From NCBI GenBank assembly GCA_964547015.1, contig CAZJKT010000004.1, positions 1 to 60,019 of the forward strand: a DNA stretch of 60,019 nucleotides, given 5' to 3'. The notes beneath the pieces were generated by a model. It had not been told where the DNA came from and did no database searches. It was given only the letters and a program-made list of their open reading frames with translations. The stretch comes from JAFGCN01 sp964547015. Its GTDB lineage: Archaea > Aenigmatarchaeota > Aenigmatarchaeia > QMZS01. Numbering within the stretch: the first letter of the stretch is position 1; every line of letters begins with the position of its first letter. The position numbers were made by a program, and so were the translations under genes. Shown here piece after piece: positions 17,579 to 26,028 of this stretch.

Positions 17579-19171
17579 TTAACCTTCAACCACATCAATA
17601 TGGACTCCAAACTTCTTTTCCAGCTTCTCAATATTCCTTCCCCCCTTTCCAATAACTTTTGCCGCCGAGCGCTTGCCCACAGTAACCTTTACCGAGCTGT
17701 TTGAGGTGGCCTCAACGGTCGGATCCGGGGCATACTTCTGGACAGATTTTTCAATTTGCTTGAGCGCAATTCCCATCAGCCCCTCCGCAGATAGTCCCGA
17801 TATGACTCTTCCGCCTATACCCGGCTTTATCGGTATAACAACAGTCTGGTCGCCGTATGTGTAAATTTCGTACTTTGGCTCCCCGGTCTCAAAGGAGCAG
17901 ACTTCAATAACCGGCCTTGCAAGATCGGTTTCGGTCATCCCCGCAGGAACTTTTACTGAGTAGGAGAGTGAATAAACCTCCTGAATTTCACCCTTATCAA
18001 CAAAAATAATCGTATCCACAATGCTTGGAAGTATTCCCAAGTCAACCCTTCCTAAGAAGCGCTCAATTGATTCAATCGGCCTTGAGGCGTGGACAACCCC
18101 CACCATACCAACGCCCGCAAGCCTCAGGTCAGAGAAAATATTAAAGTCGCGCGTGCTTCTAAGCTCGTCATAAATTGTGTAGTCAGGCCGGACCAAAAGC
18201 AGCACTTCAGCTGTCCTGCCAAAGTCTTTTGCAAGCGCTCCGTACTGGGTAATTCCTTCGCTCACCTGCAAATCCCTTGGCTGCTCCATTGTCTTTACGA
18301 CTTTTCCAAGAGAATGGTAGAATTCCGCAAGGCTGGCCGCAAGAGTTGATTTTCCGCTTCCTGGCGGCCCCGCTATAATAATTCCTTCAGGCTGTTCTCC
18401 AATTCTTTTTTTGAGTTTTTCGGAGAGCTTGTAATCATCAATCTTCAGTTTTACAATGGGGCGGACAATCGTTATTTCTTCGCCATCCGAAAACGGGGGG
18501 CGCGTAATTGCAACCCGCATATCCCTTACCTGCAAAACCATCGCCCCATGCTCATCCATTTCAATAAAGCAGTGTTTCTGCCCCCGAATAGACCTCAAAA
18601 TTGTATTTGCAAGGAAGTTGAATTCCTTTTTTGTCATTTTTTTCTTGCCGATTTTCTCAACCTTCCATTTTTTCGGGCTGCCCCTCTTAGCAAAAGGCAC
18701 GCAATCGACCTTGAAATGAAGCGACATTGTGGTTTTTGTGAGGTGCGGGATAAAATCAAGCTCTTCGGGTTCCTTGTCATCTTTAATATACCTGACTTTG
18801 ACTCCGTAGACCTCAGCCACAGCCGCCTGGACAAAGTCCTTTGTATAGAGGGTTGCTTTTTTTTCCTGCGCAATTTCCCTGATAAGGGCGTCAATCCTTC
18901 CCTGTTTTGCAAGGCGGATTTCCTCCAGGGTCGGCTTTCTGCCGCCGATTTCGAGCTTTACCTTCCTTTTTCGGAGCTCCTTAATCTCATCAAGGCCCAA
19001 AAATCCGATTTCTTTTCCCCGGCTTGCCTGAGCCTGAAGCTCATCGACCACAAATTCAGGCACAAAAATCCTTACTCTCTTGAGTTCACCCTTGTCAATT
19101 AAAGCGGTAAGCTTTTTTGAAATCAGAATTGAAGTATCGGGGACAATCAATTCTTCGCTGAGAAATCCCAT
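17579..19171 (-). CDS. PIN domain - ATPase - KH domain protein
   Basis: 530 residues, an architecture typical of archaea. An N-terminal PIN nuclease domain (PDTSIL with D12, D94 and D112 as likely metal ligands) is followed by a VirB11/PilT-like ATPase (Walker A GPPGSGKS at 268-275, and TIYDELRSTRDF), then a C-terminal KH RNA-binding domain with VIGKGGRNIEKLEKKFG (about 507-523). The combination suggests an ATP-driven RNA-processing or RNA-quality factor; the exact role is not established. It is the last gene of a minus-strand unit thpR - m5C methyltransferase - PUA protein - PIN-KH, which supports an RNA-related job. Confidence 0.9.
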   Translation of the reverse strand: MGFLSEELIVPDTSILISKKLTALIDKGELKRVRIFVPEFVVDELQAQASRGKEIGFLGLDEIKELRKRKVKLEIGGRKPTLEEIRLAKQGRIDALIREIAQEKKATLYTKDFVQAAVAEVYGVKVRYIKDDKEPEELDFIPHLTKTTMSLHFKVDCVPFAKRGSPKKWKVEKIGKKKMTKKEFNFLANTILRSIRGQKHCFIEMDEHGAMVLQVRDMRVAITRPPFSDGEEITIVRPIVKLKIDDYKLSEKLKKRIGEQPEGIIIAGPPGSGKSTLAASLAEFYHSLGKVVKTMEQPRDLQVSEGITQYGALAKDFGRTAEVLLLVRPDYTIYDELRSTRDFNIFSDLRLAGVGMVGVVHASRPIESIERFLGRVDLGILPSIVDTIIFVDKGEIQEVYSLSYSVKVPAGMTETDLARPVIEVCSFETGEPKYEIYTYGDQTVVIPIKPGIGGRVISGLSAEGLMGIALKQIEKSVQKYAPDPTVEATSNSSVKVTVGKRSAAKVIGKGGRNIEKLEKKFGVHIDVVEG

Positions 19172-19189
19172 AATTTTAGAATGGAATAA

Positions 19190-19654
19190 TTAATTCCCTG
19201 TTTTTTCTAAATGGCCTGTTTTTTCTAAAGGCAATCTTTTGGCTTTCGGAATCTGATTTTTTAAGCTCCCGCTCACATATAGTCCGCAGCCGAGAACATC
19301 CTGCTCGTGCTTTACAATCACATACCCGTTTTCGGCATCCATTTCACGCTCAATATCAAAACCCCGCAAATACTGGCTTTTTTCCTCTTCTGTCAGTTCC
19401 ACGATATTCTTGGTCGCGAATTTTCCGAAAATCTGGAGCATATTGGTCGTCGGCTTGATTTTGTCCTCCTTCTTGAAAAACCGCCCAAAAACAATCCCTG
19501 TTCCGCGGATTCTCAGGCCGCTTACATCCTTGTCCGCAATATCGGGCGACATTATATAAACCTTCTCTCCGCTCTCCCTAAAGGTGTAATTCCGAAATAC
19601 CTCTTTATGTATTCCAAATCGTTCTGCCATATATTTCACATAGTCCGCTTTCAT
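19190..19654 (-). CDS. RsmF-type PUA-like RNA-binding protein
   Basis: 154 residues. The C-terminal half, GYVIVKHEQDVLGCGLYVSG followed by SLKNQIPKAKR, matches the PUA-like domain usually found at the C-terminus of RsmF/NSUN rRNA methyltransferases (Methyltranf_PUA). Here it is a separate gene whose start overlaps the stop of the methyltransferase gene by 4 bases, so the two products probably act together as a split enzyme or as partners. The C-terminus carries a near-repeated KTGHLEKTGN tail. Assignment to the domain family is moderately confident; the function as RNA-targeting subunit is inferred from the neighbour. Confidence 0.7.
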   Translation of the reverse strand: MKADYVKYMAERFGIHKEVFRNYTFRESGEKVYIMSPDIADKDVSGLRIRGTGIVFGRFFKKEDKIKPTTNMLQIFGKFATKNIVELTEEEKSQYLRGFDIEREMDAENGYVIVKHEQDVLGCGLYVSGSLKNQIPKAKRLPLEKTGHLEKTGN

Positions 19655-20571
19655 GGTTTTTTTAATTTTGCCACAAAAAAGCCCTCTGTGTCATTATCCT
19701 GAGGCCAGATTCTTGCGCATTTTTTGACCTCCTCGTCATACTTTTCCTTTTCCCACTCGGTAACGCACTCGGAGGTCTTTAGCCCTTTAATATCAACCTT
19801 CTCGACCGAAAGACCGATTTTGTTTATCCCATAATCCACAACGGCCTCATTTTCCTCAGGGGCGAGCGTACAGGTAGAGTAAATTATCGTTCCGCCGGGC
19901 TTAAGCGCTCTTGCGCCTACCTTCAGAAGCGCCTTTTGCCTTGAGCCCATAAATCGGCAGACTTTGGGGTGCCATCTTGAAAGCGCCTTCCAGTTCTTCC
20001 TTATTGTCCCTTCGCAAGAGCAGGGCGCGTCTATCAAAATCCTGTCAAATCTATCCTCTATATTTAGCCGGGTTGCATCCATCTCTGTGACCACAACATT
20101 TAAGGAGCCTGTAAGCTCAAGGTTGAACATAAGGGCTTTAATTCTCTGATAAGATGTGTCATTTGCGACAATGCAGCCGCGGTTTTTCATCAGTTGGGCG
20201 AGGTGAGTGGTTTTGCTTCCGGGCGCGGCGCACATATCCATCACAAAATCGGTCTCCTTTGGGTTTAGGGCCAGAGAGGGCAGAATACTTGCCGCCTCCT
20301 GGATATAGATTTTGCCATAAAAATAATCTTCTGTCTTTCCTGGCTCAATCCCTTCAACATTATAAGCATAGTCGCACCAGGGGATTTTTTCAAGAATCCA
20401 GCCCCTTTCTTTGAGGGATTTGGCATATTCCAAAGGGTTTTCGACTTTCAGGGTGTTGATTCTAATCGTCTTTTTGAGAGGCAACTCACAGAACCTCAAA
20501 AATTCTCTGTTCTTCGCGCCCAGAATAGGGACATATCTCTCCCTAAAGGAGTTTGGAATCATCATTGCCAT
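19651..20571 (-). CDS. NOL1/NOP2/Sun-family RNA m5C methyltransferase
   Basis: 306 residues. A short N-terminal RNA-binding segment (KKTIRINTLK) precedes the SAM-dependent Rossmann domain. Seen: motif I MDMCAAPGSKTTHLAQLM, motif IV DAPCSCEGT with its conserved Cys, and motif VI YSTCTLAPEENEAVV with the catalytic Cys. It methylates C5 of cytidine in tRNA or rRNA; the precise substrate is unknown. It lacks its own C-terminal PUA domain, which is supplied by the overlapping downstream gene. The start MAMMIPNSF lies 3 bases after the thpR stop, so translation is probably coupled. Confidence 0.92.
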   Translation of the reverse strand: MAMMIPNSFRERYVPILGAKNREFLRFCELPLKKTIRINTLKVENPLEYAKSLKERGWILEKIPWCDYAYNVEGIEPGKTEDYFYGKIYIQEAASILPSLALNPKETDFVMDMCAAPGSKTTHLAQLMKNRGCIVANDTSYQRIKALMFNLELTGSLNVVVTEMDATRLNIEDRFDRILIDAPCSCEGTIRKNWKALSRWHPKVCRFMGSRQKALLKVGARALKPGGTIIYSTCTLAPEENEAVVDYGINKIGLSVEKVDIKGLKTSECVTEWEKEKYDEEVKKCARIWPQDNDTEGFFVAKLKKP

Positions 20572-20574
20572 AGA

Positions 20575-21117
20575 TTAATTTAGGTTAAATCTTGAAATTA
20601 CCTTATAAATCGGCCCGTTTGGGGTAAGACTGCTCTCAATAAGCTCAATTGAGCCTGCGCTAAAGCTTGAGCTGAATTTTGCCTTTCTGAGCTTCTCCAA
20701 AAAGCCCGGCTTGTCTTTGAGAAACTTTACCCTTGCAATTGTCAGGTGGGGCTCAAAATTTTTTTCTTTTGGAAAACCAATTTTAGAAAGCTCTTGGTCA
20801 ATTTCCTCCTGAAGCCGGAGGGATTCTTGTTTGCCTTCTTCAACACCCACCCAAACCACTCTGACATAAGACTCATTTGGAAAGGCCCCCGTACCTTTTA
20901 GGGAGATTTTGAATTTTTCTGCCTCAATTTTTGAAAGCTCGGCTTTGATTTCCTCAAGCTTTTTCTCGTCCACCTCTCCCAAAAACTTCAGGGTAATGTG
21001 GCAGTTTTCCTTTTGAACCTTTTTTAGCCCCGGCTCGCCGGAACTTAAGGAGCCCGCCAGCAAGGCAAGCTCTTCTTTTATTTTGTCGGGCGGGCTTATT
21101 GCAATAAAGAGCCTCAT
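20575..21117 (-). CDS. thpR: RNA 2',3'-cyclic phosphodiesterase / 2'-5' RNA ligase ThpR
   Basis: 180 residues of the 2H phosphoesterase superfamily. The two signature motifs are present: HITLKFLGEVDE (His-x-Thr 1) and HLTIARVKF (His-x-Thr 2), with the N-terminus MRLFIAISPPDKIKEEL typical of LigT/ThpR. It hydrolyses 2',3'-cyclic phosphates and can ligate tRNA half-molecules with 2'-5' linkage in vitro. Its link to tRNA processing is interesting here because a doubly intron-split tRNA lies in the same window, but no direct connection is shown. It is the first gene of the four-gene RNA unit; mgtC lies 36 bases upstream on the same strand. Confidence 0.9.
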   Translation of the reverse strand: MRLFIAISPPDKIKEELALLAGSLSSGEPGLKKVQKENCHITLKFLGEVDEKKLEEIKAELSKIEAEKFKISLKGTGAFPNESYVRVVWVGVEEGKQESLRLQEEIDQELSKIGFPKEKNFEPHLTIARVKFLKDKPGFLEKLRKAKFSSSFSAGSIELIESSLTPNGPIYKVISRFNLN

Positions 21118-21153
21118 AACTCAGTTAATGGATTCTTTTTCGGTAGCTAAGCC

Positions 21154-21558
21154 TTACTTCAAAACCCTTTTTATTGCATAATCGGATACCAGGATTGTAA
21201 GCGCAAGAAAGGTTGCAACTATTGCAATCCCAATTGCATTAATCCCTACAAGTATCCCTATTGCGGCAGTTGTCCAGAGGGATGCCGCAGTAGTTATTCC
21301 AAGTATTCTGTCCTTTGCAGCGATTATAGTCCCTGCTCCTATAAATCCTATTCCTGTAACTATGCTTGCGGCGACTCTTGCCGGGTCTCCTCCGACAAAA
21401 AGAATGGAAGAGATTGTAAAAAGGCACGCGCCAAAGCACACAAACATATGTGTCCTTACTCCTGCGGGCTTGTGGTTTCGCTCACGCTCAAGGCCGATAA
21501 CTGCTCCAAGCACAATTGACAAGACCATCTGTATAATTATCATGATTTCAACTGCCAT
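21154..21558 (-). CDS. MgtC/SapB-family membrane protein
   Basis: 134 residues, about four membrane helices, consisting of the MgtC domain alone. The signature GAVIGLERERNHKPAGVRTH and the following FVCFGACLFTISS are clear, as is GIGFIGAGTIIA. The C-terminal ACT-like domain of Salmonella MgtC is absent, as in most short homologues. Bacterial members modulate F-type ATP synthase or are linked to Mg2+ limitation; the archaeal role is unknown. It diverges from gap (35-base gap), and it may be co-transcribed with thpR downstream. Confidence 0.88.
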   Translation of the reverse strand: MAVEIMIIIQMVLSIVLGAVIGLERERNHKPAGVRTHMFVCFGACLFTISSILFVGGDPARVAASIVTGIGFIGAGTIIAAKDRILGITTAASLWTTAAIGILVGINAIGIAIVATFLALTILVSDYAIKRVLK

Positions 21559-21593
21559 AATTATTCTCCTTTTTAATATAGTTAGATTAAATT

Positions 21594-22601
21594 ATGAAGG
21601 TTGCCATAAACGGCTTTGGCCGAATAGGAAGATGTTTTCTTCGGGCCACTCTAAATGACAGGCCTTTTAGGAGAAAATTCAAAATTGTTGCAATTAATGA
21701 CCTTACTGATGCAGGGACTCTTGCCCATTTGCTAAAAAGGGATTCGGTCCATGGCACTATAAGAAACAGCATTTCCGCTCAGGGCGACGAAATTAAAATT
21801 GACAAGGACAAAATTAAGGTGTTTGCTGAACGCGACCCGCAAAAACTCCCTTGGAAAAAACTTGGCGTGGATATTGCGCTGGAATCCACCGGGCTTTTTC
21901 GGGATTGGGATGGCGCTGCCCTACACCTGAAAGCTGGGGCAAAAAGAGTAATTATATCAGCGCCGCCGTCCGGAACAAAGCGGGTGAAGCAGATTGTCCC
22001 CGGAGTAAACGATAATTTTTTTGACAAAAAATCGGCAGATGACAGGATAATTTCAATGGCCAGCTGTACAACAAACTGCCTTGCCCCAATGGCGAAAGTT
22101 CTAAATGACCGCTTTGGCATAGAAAACGGGCTTATGTCTACTGTGCACGCATACACTAACGACCAAAAAATACTTGACCTTCCGCACAAAGACTTAAGAA
22201 GGGCAAGGGCCTGCGCCGAGTCAATAATTCCTACAACAACAGGCGCGGCAAAGTCAATCGGAGAAGTCATCCCGGAGCTTAAAGGAAAGCTTGACGGGAT
22301 TTCCCTAAGAGTTCCTGTCCCTGACGGAAGCATGGTGGACCTGACAGTAAGCCTCAAAACTGCCGCTTCCAAAGAAGAGATAAATAAATCCTTCCTTTTG
22401 GCATCAAAGAAGATGAAGGGAATCCTTGAATATGCGGACTGGCCGGTTGTCAGCAGGGATATTATAGGAAATCCCGCCTCCTGCATATTTGACCCTGAAT
22501 TTACAAAAGTTATAGGAAATACGGCCAAGGTTTTCGGGTGGTATGACAATGAATGGGGATACTCCAACAGGATAAAAGACCTGATGAAACATATTGCATG
22601 A
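21594..22601 (+). CDS. gap: Class I (bacterial-type) glyceraldehyde-3-phosphate dehydrogenase
   Basis: 335 residues. Rossmann motif INGFGRIGR at the N-terminus, cofactor-discriminating Asn-Asp at 35-36 (NAD preference likely), catalytic SCTTNC with Cys158, the S-loop region and the C-terminal WYDNEWGYSNR motif. It oxidises glyceraldehyde-3-phosphate to 1,3-bisphosphoglycerate. Most archaea use the distantly related class II enzyme, so a class I gene points to a bacterial origin, a pattern seen in several DPANN lineages and haloarchaea. The start has a TATA-like element in the divergent gap to mgtC. Its last four bases overlap the start of the archaeosortase-like gene. Confidence 0.96.
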   Translation: MKVAINGFGRIGRCFLRATLNDRPFRRKFKIVAINDLTDAGTLAHLLKRDSVHGTIRNSISAQGDEIKIDKDKIKVFAERDPQKLPWKKLGVDIALESTGLFRDWDGAALHLKAGAKRVIISAPPSGTKRVKQIVPGVNDNFFDKKSADDRIISMASCTTNCLAPMAKVLNDRFGIENGLMSTVHAYTNDQKILDLPHKDLRRARACAESIIPTTTGAAKSIGEVIPELKGKLDGISLRVPVPDGSMVDLTVSLKTAASKEEINKSFLLASKKMKGILEYADWPVVSRDIIGNPASCIFDPEFTKVIGNTAKVFGWYDNEWGYSNRIKDLMKHIA

Positions 22602-23305
22602 AAAGGCAAAAGATGGCGGGGGCAAAAAATAAGGGTTTTGTAAAGCCAAGTCCTATAGAGAGGAATCGCAATTCCCGCAAAAGGCTGATTATATTTTCAA
22701 GGGCGCTTTTTCTTATAGCTGTTTTTCTTGCCCTAACCCGCATTCATTTTGAATTTTTGCCGCTTCAGGAAATGCTTTTTTTGCAAATGGTTTTCCTTCT
22801 CAATTTTACAGGGATTGAATTTGAGACTTTCGGATATTCCATAATTGACCCCAATTTTTTGGCTCCGCCTTTTTTAGTGACATTTGACTGCACAGGGTGG
22901 ATGCAGATATATATTTACCTATCCCTTCTCCTCATACCTGTCGGAATTTCGGCAAGAGACCGCCTTTTAGGAGCGGCATTCGTAATTCCCCTCTACATAT
23001 ACAATACTCTTAGAGCAGTACTTTCCGTTTATGTAGGGTTTACAAATTACGCATGGTTTAAGCCGGTCCACTATTTTCTTTGGGAGGGCTTATTTCTCAT
23101 CCTGATTTTTGTTTTTTGGAGGTATTGGTACTGGCGAGCTTCAGGCAAAGCTTTATCAAAGGGAGTATTGAAGGGAGAGCGAAGGCCCGATAAGAAGCCG
23201 ATTGCCCGGTTGCAGGAAGGGTCTTTAGCAAAATCCCCTAAAATATCCAAAACCAAACAGACCGGCAAGAGAAAGAAAATTGAGAGAAAAAAGCCGGGAA
23301 AATAA
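22598..23305 (+). CDS. Exosortase/archaeosortase-family transpeptidase
   Basis: About 235 residues from ATG 22598, which overlaps the gap stop as ATGA; a longer start inside gap is unlikely. Hydrophobic helices carry the family triad: Cys98 (FDCTGWMQIYI), Arg139 (YNTLRAVLSVY) and His158 (KPVHYFLWEG). Archaeosortases cut C-terminal sorting signals of surface proteins and attach them to membrane lipids. An unusually long basic tail (about 40 residues, Lys/Arg-rich) follows the last helix and probably lies in the cytoplasm. No protein with a recognisable sorting tail is encoded in this window. Translational coupling to a glycolytic gene is odd and may simply reflect genome compaction. Confidence 0.8.
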   Translation: MKRQKMAGAKNKGFVKPSPIERNRNSRKRLIIFSRALFLIAVFLALTRIHFEFLPLQEMLFLQMVFLLNFTGIEFETFGYSIIDPNFLAPPFLVTFDCTGWMQIYIYLSLLLIPVGISARDRLLGAAFVIPLYIYNTLRAVLSVYVGFTNYAWFKPVHYFLWEGLFLILIFVFWRYWYWRASGKALSKGVLKGERRPDKKPIARLQEGSLAKSPKISKTKQTGKRKKIERKKPGK

Positions 23306-23337
23306 ATCCTGCCATATAAGTATTGGAGAATTATATT

Positions 23338-25047
23338 ATGCCTGAAAATCAGGAGCATTCAAAAATCAGCGTTTTGGCGGACATTAAGAGGGCAATAGGG
23401 GATATTCATGTGGCATACCTCAGCATGGAAATCGGGATTGACCCTAAAATTCCCACTTATTCCGGAGGGCTTGGGGTTTTGGCAGGGGATTTTTTGAGAA
23501 GCGCCGCAGATCTTGATATGCCGATTATCGGCATAACCCTCCTTTATAAAAAAGGGTATTTTAGGCAGAAACTTATTGAGGGCATTCAGCTTGAAGAAGA
23601 AATTTTATGGGACCCCTCAGAATTTATGGCAAGAATACCTAAAAAAATATCCTTAACCATTCACGGCAGGGAGGTGAATGTAGAGGCATGGTTGTATATG
23701 CTAAAAGGAGCCTGCGGATCAATCCCAATAATTTTCCTCAACACAGACCTGCCCGAAAATACAGAATACGACCGCACCCTAACCGATAAGCTTTATGCAA
23801 ATGACACTTATTATAGGCTTTGCCAGGAAATGGTTCTTGGAGTTGGGGGAATTAAGATGGTGGGCGCTTTAGGGCTATGCCCCGAAAAATATCACATGAA
23901 TGAAGGCCATTCCTCAGTTCTTGTCCTTGAGCTTTTGCGGGGGCTTGGAGGAATAGATAAAATAGCGGAGGTAAGAAAAAGGTGCGTCTTTACAACCCAT
24001 ACTCCTGTGCCTGCAGGCCATGACAAGTTTCCAAGAGCAATGGCTAAAGAAGCGCTTGGAGACCTTATACCTAAAGAAATTGAGGAAGAATTGTTTATTC
24101 ACGGGGAGCTTAATATGACTTATCTTGGCCTCAAGTTTTCAGAATATATCAATGGGGTTGCAAAAAAGCATGGTGAAGTGAGCCGGGATATGTTTCCGGG
24201 CTATGAGATAGATTCCATAACAAACGGTATCCACTCAAGATTTTGGGCCTCTGAGCCATTCAGGAATATATTTGACCGATGCATTCGCGGATGGGAGCAG
24301 GACCCGTTTTCGCTGAGATATGCCCTTGGAATACCCGGAAAGGAGATATGGAAGGCTCATCAGGAAGCAAAACAGGCTCTTATGGATTATGTGAACCAAA
24401 GCGCAAATCCCGCATTTGAGAGAAGCATATTTACAATAGGGTTTGCAAGAAGAGCCACACCCTACAAGAGGGCAGAGCTTTTGCTTTCGGACATGGACAG
24501 GCTTAGAAAAATTGCCTCAAAATACCCTATTCAGATAATATATGGAGGCAAGGCCCATCCTAGAGACACGCCCGGAAAAGCAATAATCAAAAGCATTATT
24601 GATAAAATAGGTGTGGTTGGGGATTCTATAAAAGCAACCTACCTTGAGGATTACAATATTTCAAGCGCAAAACTCCTTATTTCCGGGGTTGATTTGTGGC
24701 TCAATACTCCAAAACGGCCACTTGAAGCTAGCGGGACTTCCGGAATGAAAGCCGCTCTAAACGGAGTGCCTCAGCTCTCAGTCCTTGACGGATGGTGGCT
24801 GGAAGGACATGTGGAAAATGTGACCGGATGGAGCCTTGGAGAACACCCGGATATTTCAAAAGAGTCCGATACCAAGTCAGAAACTGATGACCTGTACTCG
24901 AAGCTTGAATATGTTATTCTTCCGATGTACTATAATAATCTTGCCCAGTGGACAAGCATCATGCGCCACTGCATAGCCATAAATGCGTCCTTTTTTAACA
25001 GCCACAGGATGCTTCAGCAGTATGTTATGAATGCTTATTTTAAGTAG
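23338..25047 (+). CDS. glgP: Alpha-glucan (glycogen) phosphorylase, short archaeal/bacterial type
   Basis: About 569 residues from ATG 23338 (MPENQEHSK); a TATA-like CATATAAG about 25 bases upstream favours this start over a TTG at 23323. It releases glucose-1-phosphate from glycogen or starch with pyridoxal phosphate. Seen: AYLSMEIGIDPKIPTYSGGLGVLAGD near the N-terminus (AYLSMEIG and YSGGLGVLAGD), HMNEGHSSVLVLE, FARRATPYKRAELLL, and the PLP-site region EASGTSGMKAALNGVPQLS with its conserved Lys. The large N-terminal DUF3417 domain found in longer homologues is absent. With gap, pyk and ppsA it indicates use of stored glucan. Confidence 0.93.
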   Translation: MPENQEHSKISVLADIKRAIGDIHVAYLSMEIGIDPKIPTYSGGLGVLAGDFLRSAADLDMPIIGITLLYKKGYFRQKLIEGIQLEEEILWDPSEFMARIPKKISLTIHGREVNVEAWLYMLKGACGSIPIIFLNTDLPENTEYDRTLTDKLYANDTYYRLCQEMVLGVGGIKMVGALGLCPEKYHMNEGHSSVLVLELLRGLGGIDKIAEVRKRCVFTTHTPVPAGHDKFPRAMAKEALGDLIPKEIEEELFIHGELNMTYLGLKFSEYINGVAKKHGEVSRDMFPGYEIDSITNGIHSRFWASEPFRNIFDRCIRGWEQDPFSLRYALGIPGKEIWKAHQEAKQALMDYVNQSANPAFERSIFTIGFARRATPYKRAELLLSDMDRLRKIASKYPIQIIYGGKAHPRDTPGKAIIKSIIDKIGVVGDSIKATYLEDYNISSAKLLISGVDLWLNTPKRPLEASGTSGMKAALNGVPQLSVLDGWWLEGHVENVTGWSLGEHPDISKESDTKSETDDLYSKLEYVILPMYYNNLAQWTSIMRHCIAINASFFNSHRMLQQYVMNAYFK

Positions 25048-25127
25048 CTAAAATATGCATTTTGGGCAAGAAGGCGGGAAAAATTGGCTAATTAGCTATA
25101 AATAATAAATAGTTTTTATTTTCAATT

Positions 25128-25910
25128 ATGGTTGTGATGGGGTCTGAAGGGAACAGCCTCTCCACCGGAGGGGACTCGGCTTATCGGAGACTCCCCCATA
25201 CAATTCAGGATAATTTTCCCGACCTATATCCAAACTTGAGACTGCTTAATTACTTAAACGGGCTTCTTGGGCTTATTGAAAATCCTGAATATGCCAACTA
25301 TGTTATTTCCTCAAGCCCTGTTTTGGGGGCGGAGAAGCCATTGCAGTATAGGGGCCCAAAAGTTCCAAAAGTGGTTTCTAAAAAGCTTCCAAAAGGGGTG
25401 AAGGGCGCTACACCTATTAAATGCGACAGAAAAAAATGCGTGCCTGCTGGAGATGAGGTTTATGTTGACCCCTCACAGGGGGATGTCTCTCATGCAATGG
25501 ACCATGAAATAACCCATTATGACGACCTTATAAAAAATCCTTATATTATTCAGGGAATTGCCGAAAGATATAAGGACCTAATTGAACCTTACGCGCAAAA
25601 GTACGGGCCCGAAATGGCCCACAATTTGGTAATTGCCCTTTACGAGGGCCTTACTGACCTTAGGACAATACAAAATAAGTGCAGAAACAGCGGCGACTGC
25701 GCAACAGCATCAAAATGGTATGAGGAAAGCGGATATAAGCCTATTATGGACCTTATCCGGGATATAAGGGGGCATGGATCTTTGGATGGCCTGATAGATA
25801 TGTATAATGAAATAGGGAGGATGAAGGCTGAAGGCAGAGTTCCGGGCTATCAGCAGGCCGGTGTTTATCCGGAATTTTCTCAAGGACCTGTCCCGTCAGC
25901 TGTAGCTTAA
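25128..25910 (+). CDS. Putative zinc metallopeptidase (HEITH motif), 260 residues
   Basis: I do not recognise a named family. The sequence has HEITH at 126-130 and, about 40 residues later, EGLTD with Glu173, a spacing and pattern compatible with a gluzincin zinc site (HExxH...E). Two short cysteine pairs occur (CDRKKC 99-104, CRNSGDC). There is no N-terminal signal peptide or membrane helix, so it is probably cytoplasmic. The start 'caattATGG' has an AT-rich TATA-like element about 20-30 bases upstream. Proteolytic activity is inferred from the motif only. Confidence 0.6.
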   Translation: MVVMGSEGNSLSTGGDSAYRRLPHTIQDNFPDLYPNLRLLNYLNGLLGLIENPEYANYVISSSPVLGAEKPLQYRGPKVPKVVSKKLPKGVKGATPIKCDRKKCVPAGDEVYVDPSQGDVSHAMDHEITHYDDLIKNPYIIQGIAERYKDLIEPYAQKYGPEMAHNLVIALYEGLTDLRTIQNKCRNSGDCATASKWYEESGYKPIMDLIRDIRGHGSLDGLIDMYNEIGRMKAEGRVPGYQQAGVYPEFSQGPVPSAVA

Positions 25911-25957
25911 TCCTATCTTTTTGGGCCTTCGGGGCGAATAACCTTCCGCCAAACATC

Positions 25958-25999
25958 TTTCTTAATCAGACCTGTATATTTCTTAATCAGACCTGTATA
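25958..25999. repeat. Perfect 21-bp tandem duplication upstream of a promoter
   Basis: 25958-25978 and 25979-25999 are identical (TTTCTTAATCAGACCTGTATA in each, i.e. TTTCTTAATCAG then ACCTGTATA). They lie 30-70 bases before the start at 26029, just upstream of its TATA-like TTTATTTTTAA. They could be paired regulator sites or simply a slippage duplication. Confidence 0.8.
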
Positions 26000-26028
26000 A
26001 CGCCAATTTATTTTTAACAATTCAGATT

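Noticed and set aside
18548..19102. A 184-codon plus-strand frame
   Set aside because: It is antisense to the PIN-KH ATPase, whose motifs are unambiguous; composition is Phe/Leu/Cys-rich as expected of a shadow frame.
22553..22597. Longer archaeosortase start inside gap
   Set aside because: The extra residues are the out-of-frame shadow of the conserved C-terminus of GAPDH; the ATGA overlap at 22598 is a typical coupled start.
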